From NCBI GenBank assembly GCA_944474755.1, contig OX104114.1, positions 84,492,623 to 84,556,622 of the forward strand: a DNA stretch of 64,000 nt, read 5' to 3'. The notes below the pieces were generated by a model. It did not search any database, was not told the origin of the DNA, and saw only the letters and a list, made by a program, of their open reading frames with translations. Within the stretch, counting starts at the first letter, position 1; the number at the start of each line of letters is the position of its first letter. This DNA is from Limnoperna fortunei. Its lineage: Eukaryota; Mollusca; Bivalvia; Mytilida; Modiolidae. Shown piece after piece: positions 13,401 through 25,400 of this stretch. The position numbers and the translations under genes are program-made.

Positions 13401-16400
13401 GTTTCTCAACCAAGATCATATTAAAAAAACTATCAAAGTTTTCAGAGAGGAAGAGGTCGAGGAAACCGGAGAGGTTTCAGGTTCCGAGGTCAGACCACGA
13501 GGGGCAGACTGCCCTACTCGAGTCAGAGGAAGTACAAACGGTACTAGAGGTAAATAGAAATAATGTTGAATTTATTGCTGGCTCAATTAAACATCAGTAT
13601 ACAAATTGGAGAAAAATTACTTCTGATAAATGGGTATTAGATACTGTCCGAAATGGCTATCAAATTGAATTTGATAGTATTCCCAATCAAAAAGTTTTAC
13701 CAAAAAATATTGAGTTTTCCCCAACCGAACAGGATTTAATAGAAACCGAGATAAAAAATTTATTGAAAAAAGGGGCTATTGTAGAATCCCAGAATGAATA
13801 TGGACAATTTTTGTCAAACATATTTTTAGTCAAAAAGAAAAATGGAAAGTTTCGACCAGTAATTAATTTAAGAAATCTTAACAAACATATAAAGTATTTT
13901 CATTTCAAACAAGAAAGACTAAGTTCAATTTTGGTGTCTATTTCCAGAAATGATTTTTTTAGTTCTGTTGATTTGGCAGATGCATATTTTTCCATTTCTT
14001 TGTTTAAAAGCCATAGAAAATATATAAAATTTATGTGGAAAGAAATTTTATATGAATTTACTTGTTTACCATTTGGCATTTCTACAGCTCCAAGAGTATT
14101 TACTAAAATAATGAAAGTGATATTTTCAAATATCAGAAGTCAAGGAGTAGATTCTTATTTTTATATTGATGATTCCTTAATTCAAGGCAATTGTTTTGAA
14201 ACCTGTTATAAAAATACAAAAAAACTTGTTAAGTTGATAACAAGCCTGGGGTTTATGATCAATGAGGAAAAATCTGTAATGGTTCCTAGCCAAAGAATTG
14301 TCTTTTTAGGTTATATAATTGATTCTGTTCAATATAAAGTATTTCTTACTGTCGAAAAAGTGGGAAAAATCAAACATTTTTCTTCAAAAATTTTGACAAA
14401 TAGTCAAATTGGTAAGGTTACAATTCGAGACATTTTCACTTTGGTTGGTCTATATTCATCTACTGCATGTGCAGTTTTGTTAGCACCATTGTTTTATAGA
14501 TATTTAGACATAGATAAGAACATGTCATTGAAAAGAAGTAGAGGCAATTATGATGAAATTTGTACATTAACTGATCCGAGTAAAAATGAAATCACATGGT
14601 GGCTAAACAATTTAGAACAAAAAAATGGCAAAGCCATAAACTATGGGTCTCCAAATAGTTATGTAGAAACGGATGCATCTCGCGTTGGTTGGGGTGCTAC
14701 ATACGATAATATGAAAACCCAAGGCAGATGGACACAATCTGAAAGAAAGTTACATATTAATATTCTTGAGCTTCTTGCAATAAAATTTGCATTATTTTCT
14801 CTTTGCATTAATGTGACAAATTCTCATATTTGTATAAAGTCTGATAGCTCTACTGCTGTTTATTACATAAACAATATGGGTAGTAGCATTGTTGCACTTT
14901 TAGAACAAACTAAACAAATTTGGCTTTGGGCAGAAGATAAAAACATATTCTTAACAGCAGTCCACATTCCTGGAAAAAATAACATACTTCCTGATGACCT
15001 ATCACGAAATTTTAGTGACTCATCTGAATGGAAACTAAAGGAATCTGTATTTTTCCTTTTATGTAACCATTTCTTTAGACCAGACATTGACTTGTTTGCT
15101 TCAAGAATTAATAAACAATTAGACCGATTTGTGTCATGGCTTCCAGATCCAGAAGCAGTGGCTACTGATGCCTTTTCAGTGTCATGGAAATTTTTCTTAC
15201 CGTATGTTTTTCCTCCTTTCAGTTTGTTACCAAGAATTCTTCACAAAGTTCAGGAAGAACAGGTGAGCATGGTATTGATAATTGTGCCAAAATGGCCAAC
15301 CCAGAGCTGGTTTCCAAAATTATTGAATTGTTTAATAGATTTCCCAGTAATTCTTCCTCAGTGCTCAAATCTTCTCAGACTGGGTCACAACAACAAGAAA
15401 CATCCAATGAACAAAAGGATATTGTTTCTAGTCGCCTGTGTCATATCAGGCGACATCTCAAAAATCAAGGATTTTCAGAAATCTCTAGAAAAATTATCAT
15501 TCAGTCGTGGAGACCCTCCACTTCTAAACAATACGAGTTTTCTTGGAGAAAATGGCTTATTTGGTGTTGTAAAAGGCAAGAAAATCCCTTTACACCATCT
15601 GTAGCACAAATAATTAATTTTTTGTCAGAATTATTCCAAAAGAATAAGTCTTACAGTTGTATTAACTCGTACAAATGTGCTATAAGCCAGACCCTGGCTT
15701 CTTTTGGAAATAACACAATTTTGAACAACCCTTTGTTATCTAGATTTATGAAAGGAGTTTTTAACACGAGACCCCCTTTACCTCGTTATAACTTTACTTG
15801 GGATGTGGGTAAGGTTACAAAATACTTGAGCACTTTATATCCACTTGAGAATTTAGACTTAAAATATTTAACATTAAAATTGGCAGCACTTTTAGCCCTG
15901 AGCACTGCTCAACGAGCTCAGACTTTAGTGAGCTTGCAAATTACCGACATGGTTGTAGATTCTAATCTTGTTTCATTCAGGGTGTCAAAGTTACAAAAAA
16001 CAACAAATCCAAGGAATATAAATACAACTGTGCAGTTAAATGCATTTCATAAACCAGAGTTATGTCCTGTGCAAACTGTAAGACATTATTTGAAATGCAC
16101 GAAGGAACTGAGACAGTCAACTTGTCTTTTAATTTCATTTAAAACTTTTAAAAGCATTTCTACTGCTACTCTAGCCAGATGGCTAAAATCTATTTTAGAA
16201 GACTCTGGTATAGACACTAAAAAATTTAAAGCCCACTCTTATAGAGGGGCTTCCACTTCTGCAGTCTTCAATGCTGGTTTCTCATTGAAGGATATTTTAA
16301 AAACTGCAAACTGGAAATCTGCAAAAACATTTAGAAAATTTTATTTACGAGAGACAGAATCTAGCAAAGAAAATTCCAGTCATTTCTCTAATACAGTTTT

Positions 16401-19400
16401 GGATTGTAATATAGATACTGATTAACATCATGTTTATTACAGTTCGCTTGAAAACGGGTATCAACATTTTTACAGTCAGGATTATGTGGACATTTTCTAT
16501 CTTCTGATATTGGAAGCTTAATGGTACTTGATAGGTGGACCATAAGAAGGACTGTTCAAGAGTTTTATTATGAATTTGTTGAGTTTTTTACTGTTACATA
16601 CAGTGTATTTGCGCATGGTTTTTTCTGTACGTGGAAATAAGGATTTGTTGCATATTGATGATCCAAAAACGAGACTCGACAATTGAAAAGTATCCTGAGC
16701 AGGACTTTGCGAACAGCATGTGAAATGGTTTGAGAAATAGATACACTGTACATTCATGATACAATTGAAAAATTTATGTTTGTGACATTTACATGTATAA
16801 TAAATATGGCAGAAATATGTGTGTATAATATGTGTTGCATTTTTATTTTATTATTTCACAATAAAACTTGGGATGACACATATGGGTTTTGAGCTGACCT
16901 AGAAAGCATGTATTGATACATTCAGATAATTGATATACTAGTACATGTAAAAAATGATTGATGACAATCACACAAACTATTTTTGTGGAAAAAGTGTTAA
17001 TCTAGATTTATTCTGTCAACTCTAAACCTATGCTGGTTTTTTGTCTGCTGTTACTTACAAACTTAAAATTTCTAAAAAGATTTGTGGAGCTGGTTGTGGC
17101 GTTAGAGGTTTTGTTCAGATACATGCATATATGTTTATGAAAACTTTGGCAACTGCACCTATCTCATTTATTGTTAGCTTTAAAGATTCACTTCAACCTG
17201 AGAAAGCCTGGCGGCTTTGTAATAGAATGGTCTATCATCCAAGCATCCAAGGGATGTGATGGATGAGAGACATTCTATGTAGAAGCCAAAAGGCTTCGAG
17301 GGTTGAAGTACCCACCCATTTGTCTCCCTACCCTTAAACTCAATAAATAGAGATAGTTTGACTTTAAAAGGAGGCAGAATAGTTAGGAACACTGGGTTTT
17401 ATAGGGCTGCACGGGTGACTATACGGGTCATTGATTTCTAATCGGTCACCTGTAAATAAGGATATCTCACACCTGGACAAATGAATTGATTCACTTCAAC
17501 CCTCGAAGCCTTTTGGCTTCTACATAGAATGTCTCTCATCCATCACATCCCTTGGATGCTTGGATGATAGACCATTTTACATCCAACAGGCAATAAAGCC
17601 CCAAGATATTTCATATCTGGTGGTACAAACAAGCACATGATTAAAGTGGTAATGGCATGTTCAAGGTTTGAAACAAGCACTCGCCCACGGGCCAATGGCC
17701 CCTAAACTTTGCTGTGGGCTACTAGAATGTTTACCTTTTTTGTATAGAACCATATGGATGGACTACTTTAAATTTAGTTACCAAGCCAAAATTCTTAAGT
17801 TAAAACCCTGGCATGTTACTACTGAAAAACATTGATGTCTGAAAACTCAGAGAACAGCCATAAATCAAGAAGGTGTAGCTTGTACAACCAAACATGTATT
17901 TCTTGTTAAATTGTTGTTTTTGTACTTCAAGCATAGGCAACCAGTTTACATTCACTTGTTATACATGTATTTCTTAAAAGTTCTATCTATGAAACATACC
18001 AGCTTTGGGTTCTGTATAAATATCTTTGTTTTTCCAAAAGCATATTCTTCTTTTGGAATTCCTTGAGCTTCTAATATATTTTTGACTCCATCTTTGGCAG
18101 CACCATGCCATGACGGCCATGTTTCAGGGGACAACATTTTGTAACGATACAAAAATTGTTCATAAATTTGACGGAATGCATATCCTGCTCTTCGTACTCG
18201 CACATTTTCCATTAACCTGAAGCAGAAAAAATCATGAATTAATACTGAACAGTATTTTTGTAGGACAAGCAAAAAGTGATCTGAAGTATGTTTTGTAGGA
18301 CAATCATAATATGTTCAGAAGTTATCTAAGTAATTTCCCCTTTTAAAGAACAAAAACATGATTATTGAAATAGCTACTGTGTCTGTCTTTTTCCTACTAT
18401 TGTATATAAAACAATTAGGACTTGTCTACTATGACCACAAAGGCCTTGGTCAATGAGTAATTAAGGTAGTTAGTCTACTACTGATCACCTGCCAGATCAA
18501 CACTGAGGCTGAGGACAGGGTGTGCTCCACTCCAATCTTAATTGACAAGGATTGCCAGTTTTTGTACCAAAGGTTGTGGTTTTCTCGGGGTACTACTGCT
18601 TCCTCCCCCAATAAAAACTGGATGCTACATTTTAGCAGAAAAATGGCTGAAAGTGGCATTAAACACCATTAAAACAATCAATCAAAACAAACTTTAAATG
18701 GGATATCAAAATAGGCAATACTTTAACAACATATAATTAAAACACATGTTTTTCAAATCCCCAATGATAGCAGTCACCTATAATTTGAATCAGTGAAATA
18801 TTCTTAGACAAAGATAAATTCAGTAAAAGATGGTTGTGTTCAGTGTTGATTGTTCTACTTGTCTAGAGTGTTTTGGGCATACATAGGGGTGGGCTAGGGT
18901 GGTCCAAGTAACCAGTTCAATGCTGCCCCATAGTTGGTGGTTATCTCAGTTATATATTGTCCATGGATTTTTGACGATTTGTTGTCCTGTATGTGTGATC
19001 AATTGAATTGTGGGATTTATGTTTGATTCATATTCTTCAATACAATATATAATGAATGGATAATAGCAACCCTTTCAATAACATTTTGGAACTCTTACAA
19101 CATCAGGCTGTGAGTCAAGTTTGCCATTTTTAAAAAAATTAATGTATGAAGTAAAGGACTACCTGAACATTTATAGGCTGTAAGAAAAAGTATTAAAATG
19201 GAGGTTCATGTTAGAGCATTAAAAGAGAGATTAATTATACACTTATAATTGTCATCTTAAAGTAATTGTTAATACATAATTATCAACCAGTATACCTACC
19301 CTAGGTATCGAACCTGATGTTGCACAATCTTCAAGTCAAACTGGCTGTGTTTCTTAAAGTCATTTGGCTGTAAAAATTCAGATACACAAAGATTATTTAA

Positions 19401-22400
19401 CACTATTACAACACAAAACCTTCTTTATAAATCATTAATTCCCTTTAAAATTATTACAACAGGCAATGTTGACTAAGAATTTTGTATGGCCTCAGAGCCT
19501 GAGTGGATTTAATAAATTGGAATTATGGGTTAATATTGTTGTGCCTTTTTCATTTGAGATTTAAATGTTAATTTATTTGTTAACAATATCCAGTTTCTAA
19601 TGGACAAAAAGCTGGAGTACCTTATGAGATATTGTTTTGTCTGCTTTTGACATTGTGTATTTGTGTATTCTCATGTTACTTGGAAAAAAATCAGTTTTAT
19701 ATTGTGGATTTCTGGTTCTCCACTATACATAGTGCATAAGCAAAAATACAAGTTACATTGTGGATTTCAGATTACTACACATAGTGGATAAACAGAGAAA
19801 ATTACTACAGCTAGTTGTTATCCACTGTGAACCACTATCTAGGGAACAAAGACAACTAGTTATCAGTGAGATTGTATCCATCTCTGTTGGTACCACCAAA
19901 CCTTGAGCTCAAAGGTCACCAACCATGGTATGAGACATATTGTCTTGATATTATCTACCCAAATACCAAATATCAAAGCCTACCTCAAAAGATAAAAAAA
20001 AAAGTAAGACACGATTAGTTTGGAAAGATGGGCAGACTGATATAGGGCATCCACCAATAAGTAGCGGGCTATAATCAATGCCCTTTATAGTACATGTAGA
20101 AAGTTGTTATTACCTCAGCTATCTGTACACAATTACACAAATGAAAGTAAAACCCCATTCAAAAAAACAGTGTAATAGATGTACATGGGTCAGCAAGCAT
20201 TTGACTCAAGAATAAGTAGAAGTGTTAACCATAGAGAACCCCATGAGAATTAATGTTCTAATTGTAGATCTTACCTTTATACATCTTATGTAGTTAGGAC
20301 TCTTGGACAACAAATTGCTCATCAGATCTGTCACGGAAGCCTGTAAAGTACAACAATCATTGTAAAATTGTCTTTAAAAAAACTACACAGGAAAAAAGAA
20401 AATACTCACCACTCATTATAATTTTTATTTTATATAGGTGCCTGCTAATTTCCTCCTCCCGCACACTTTAATCATTTATGTAAGTACCTTCCCCACCCCA
20501 GATAGATTTTTTCCAATGTTACCCTAAAATATTTTTTTACAAGGATGCAGTTGTTCATTCATAAGACATAAAAATTAAGATATGTCATTAGTTAGCAATA
20601 TCTGGTCCTATTCTTTATGTGAATAACCAAGAAGGCATAAGTGAATGCCAAGTTAGCAATTTTCCTCTAAGTATATGATTATTGCTGAATACTAAGCCGT
20701 GAGGTCTTGATTTATAATTGTGGTGCTTCAAGTTATTGCCCTATTTTAAAGTAATACATGTATTCAAATCACTTGACCACTGTGGACAAAATATTTCTCG
20801 TTAATAGTGAATATACGGTTCTCAGCAGTTGATTGGTTTAAAACAATAACGTCATAATAACCAGAGGCTCTTAAGAGCCTGTATCGCTCACCTGATTTTA
20901 TAGGCAATGAAGATGGCATTTCCCTGATGCTAAAGTAAGTCCTGTAATTTTCAATAAACTTTAAATAGGACCATCCAAACAATATTACTAGAAAGTTTTG
21001 TTTCATTGGTTAACCAGTTGTATAGAGATTTTTTTTATTTGCCCATAGGGTCCTATGTTAAACTAAGTCCTGCGGGGGGGGGGTGGCCATTTTGAATTTC
21101 CAATTGCCATAAAAAACATAAACTTTATAAAGGACCATCCAAACAATATTGCTAGTAAGTTTTTGTTTCCATTGATTAACCGGTTTCGGAGAAGAAGCCT
21201 TTAAAAACTTTTTCCCATAGGGTCGTATGTTAAACTAAGTCCTGCGGTAGCGGCCATTTTGAATTTCCAATTGCCATAAAAAACATAAACTTTATAGAGG
21301 ACCATCCAAACAATATTGCTAGTAAGTTTTTGTTTCCATTGATTAACCGGTTTCAGAGAAGAAGCCTTTAAAAACTTTTTCCCATAGGGTCCTATGTTAA
21401 ACTAAGTCCTGCGGTAGTGGCCATTTTGAATTTCCAGTTGGCATAAAAATCATAAACTTTATAAAGGACCACCCAAACAATATTGCTAGTAAGTTTTGTT
21501 TTGATTGGTTAACCGGTTTCAGAGAAGAAGCCCTTTTTAACCTTTTTCCCATAGGGTCCAATGTTAAACTAAGTCCTGCGGTGGTGGCCATTTTGAATAT
21601 CAGATTGGGATAAAAAACATTAACTTTATAGAGGACCATCCAAACAATATTGCTAGTAAGTTTTGTTTCCATTGGTTGGCCGGTTTCAGAAAAGAAGCCT
21701 TTCAAATATTTTCCCATAGGGTCCTATGTTAAATTAAGTCCTGCGGTGGCAGCCATTTTGAATTTCCAATTGCCATAAAAAACACTAACTTTATAGAGGA
21801 CCATCCAAACAATATTGCTAGTAAGTTTTTGTTTCCATTGATTAACCTGTTTCAGAGAAGAAGCCTTTTAAAACTTTTTCCCATAGGGTTCTATGTTAAA
21901 CTAAGTCCTGCAGTGGCGGCCATTTTGAATTTCCAATTGCCATAAAAAACACAAACTTTATAGAGGACCATCCAAACAATATTGCTAGTAAGTTTTGTTT
22001 TGATTGGTTAACCGGTTTCAGAGAAGAAGCCCTTTTTAACTTTTTTCCCATAGGGTCCAATGTTAAACTAAGTCCTGCGGTGGCGGCCATTTTGAATATC
22101 AGATTGGGATAAAAAAACATTAACTTTATAGAGGACCATCCAAACAATATTGCTAGTAAGTTTTGTTTCCATTGGTTGGCCGGTTTCAGAAAAGAAGCCT
22201 TTCAAACTTTTTCCCATAGGGTCCTATGTTAAATTAAGTCCTGCGGTGACAGCCATTTTGAATTTCCAATTGCCATAAAAAACACTAACTTTATAGAGGA
22301 CCATCCAAACAATATTGCTAGTAAGTTTTTGTTTCCATTGATTAACCGGTTTCAGAGAAGAAGCCTTTTAAAACTTTTTCCCATAGGGTTCTATGTTAAA

Positions 22401-25400
22401 CTAAGTCCTGCAGTGGCGGCCATTTTGAATTTCCAATTCCCATCTAAAACACAAACTTTATAGAGGACCATCTAAACAATATTGCTAGTAAGTTTTGTTT
22501 TGATTGGTAAAACGGTTTCAGAGAAGAAGCCCTTTTTAACTTTTTTCCCATAGGGTCCTATGTTAAACTAAGTCTTGAGGTGGCGGCCATATTGGTTTAC
22601 CAATCAAAATAAAAAACACAAACTTTGTAAAGGTCCATCCAATGAACATTATGGCCAAGTTTGGTTTCAATTGGCCAGGTGGTTTCAGAGAAGAAGATTA
22701 AAATGTAAAAAGTTTACAGACGCCGACGACGACGCCGACGGACGCAAAGTGATAACAATAGCTCACATGACCCTTTGGGTCAGGTGAGCTAAAAAAAATG
22801 ATGTCATAAACAAAACAACTTCTATCTGTGCATATTCAAATCATGACAGTGAAATTGGGGTTGGGAGAATTTGTTCTTCATTTCACAATTTTACTCCTAT
22901 TTAAAATAAGTGAAGAGAATCTTACATTAGTTCTCTTTGATTATGGGATTTCTCCAATCTTAATAGTAAAATTCTATAATTTAACTGCCTTCACTGGATA
23001 AATCCACTCCTATAAAATCCTATATATTTACACTATATCCCTTAGGGCCAACAGACATAGTGAAATAGTCATCAATGATAAATGCTGGAGATGTTCAAAA
23101 CATGTCAGCCTACTGTATGTTTTTACAATCCATGACCATCGGTCCTTAATATGGTATTCTATAACAAAAACTTGTAGGACTAATGGGTTACTGTTGGCAT
23201 ACTTTATAAGACTGAGGTGACATGATGATTCAAATTCCTTGGGGGGAGGGGGTATTTCTTCTGCTTTCACATATTTTTTGAGTGCAGAAATCTGCTGACA
23301 GTAAACTACTGAACAATAAATCACTTTAAAGCATTTCAATGATCATGATTAACTCTGGTTCTATAGATATTATATTAATATTCAACTTCTACAACTTAAA
23401 TACCTTGAATTGTGATCCAGCTGTTGGTGGCCTCTTTCTGGATTTCAGTTTTGGGTCACCTTCAGGAAAAAAGATGGGTAACAATGTGTGTTTACATTGG
23501 AACATGGCCTGGGACAAATCACGGAACAGTAGATCATTGTTTTTATCAATAAAACCATTCACTTTGTACACAACCTGTCAAAAAATAAACATCTTTCTTT
23601 TACTCAACAATAGGACTCTATTAGGAAGTTTCAATGATGTATGAAACGTTGACCACAGCACATTTTCAATCAAGTGACGAAGAGCTTTATAATGAAAATG
23701 TGAGCACCGTCAACACTTTCATTTGTCAATGAAACTTCAAAATAATGCATTCAATTCTTAAGTTTACATTTTATTTCCTTTAAAAAAAATGCTGGGGTCC
23801 TGATATAAATCGTGCACATTGTATTTTAGTTTATTTAAATTACTCTGCATTGTTTGTTTACTGTGGACGTCATCAAGGAAGCGCATGCTCATCATGGCTA
23901 CTGGTTTCATTAGGAAATGCAAAGAATGATTCCACATCATCTGTAACAGTTTGAAGCAATAGAAATCTAGGATATTGATGATAGACATACATAATGTAAA
24001 TACATAAGTATACAGTTTTTCTAATCCTACTGTATTATACATAAATACATAATTATACATATACATCATTTACATTTCATTATCAGTGAAGATCTATATA
24101 TTTTTTGCTAATCAGAAACCAGGATTGCCCATCCCCTGGCAGCCATTTTTGTCCATCATGATGCAATGAGGAAACGTTGTAGATGACCTCTCATGCATCC
24201 TTTGTACCAAGTAACTAAACATTTAGAGTTCAGAGGGCATAATTCCTTAATGTTTGGCTTTAATAGGTTTATATATTTTTTTCATGCAGAAAATTAAATA
24301 TCTAATATACATGGGAAAGTTTTAACATACATGTTTCATCTTAAATTTGTTCTTTATTATCATTATGTTTGTTTGTTTAATGCCACTTTCAGCAATTTAT
24401 CATGGCTATATCATGGCGTCCAGTTTTTATTGGGGGAGGAAGCCGGAGTACCCGGAGAAAACCCCAGACCTTCTGTAGGAAAACTGGCAATCCTTGTCAA
24501 TTAAGATTGGAGTCGAGTACACCCTGCCTGCAGTGAGAATCGAACCCGCAATCTCAGTGTCGACAGACCACGTGATCAATAGCAGACGAACTACCTTGAC
24601 CACTCTGCCACCGAGGCCCCCTTTTTTATCATTAGATCATAGTACTGTTAGTTTGGTTGTAGCTGTATAATTTATTCTAAGATATAAATTTGGGCAGTAT
24701 TTTATATACGAGATCAGAAACAGAGTAAATTGAAACACTGCTTTATTTTTGCAAAGTAATATTGTATACTGTAACCTTAAGGAATGAAATAGCTAAGTGC
24801 ATTAAACTTACCAGCTTAAAGAAATTAAATAATTAACACTTCATATGTGTATCAGCTAAGTTAATGAATATTTAACATCTTGATTTTATTTTTCGCTACC
24901 AAAATGAGAAACTTTGTGCATTTCAAACTAATTCCTACTAATTTTAATAAAGGTAATAACAAAATACCAAACATCATGTAAATTATCAAAATAAGACAAT
25001 CCACAAATCTACGTCCAAGAAACCAGTGAACTCGAGATAATGAAGTAACTACGGATTTAAGACAATTAACAAATATCCTTATCATATATTAACACTGTGT
25101 ATTTTGTTACCAAACTTAGAAAGTTTGTGCAATTAAAGAACTTCCTACTAGTCAAAATGTAAGACAAAACATAACCCTTATCATATACTAACACATGCAT
25201 TTCATTAAAGATCAATGTCTTACTAGTACAATGTAAAATAACACATTATCCTTTATATTAACACCATCAGAACAATGGTAAGGTTGGACAACCCCCACCT
25301 ACTGGCAATAATACTGATAACCCACAGTTATTTAGATCGCTAGTTACATGTCCTGTGTCAATGCTTCTCTCCTAAAACCCTTCCAGTTTGTCAAAGTTAT

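Larger units (their letters stand above)
12128..17576 (+). mobile_element. DIRS-type tyrosine-recombinase retrotransposon, nearly complete
   Basis: It has a gag-like ORF, an overlapping RT/RNase H ORF and a tyrosine recombinase ORF. Inverted terminal repeats lie at 12128-12288 and 17371-17500, the right one continuing in an extension to 17573. An internal complementary region at 17185-17308 has halves that are the reverse complements of the two element ends. The two ends are bounded by ATT (12128-12130 and 17574-17576), and AAT sits at the centre of the complementary region (17226-17228). No longer target duplication is seen, as expected for recombinase-mediated insertion of a circle. It lies in the intron between myosin exons 17 and 18, in opposite orientation to the gene. 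Confidence 0.95.

Noticed and set aside
20764..22147. Several minus-strand frames with [10 protein letters not shown] repeats
   Set aside because: They are translations of the ~168-bp monomers of the pearl-like element.
22575..22787. Reading frame [18 protein letters not shown] and its twin at 37529-37741
   Set aside because: It lies in the 3' end of both pearl-like elements and exists only because the repeat is conserved at the DNA level.
24366..24620. A functional tRNA gene (A and B boxes visible)
   Set aside because: The tRNA-like part is the head of a SINE with the same body and tail as the other copies; the cloverleaf is not followed by a tRNA end.
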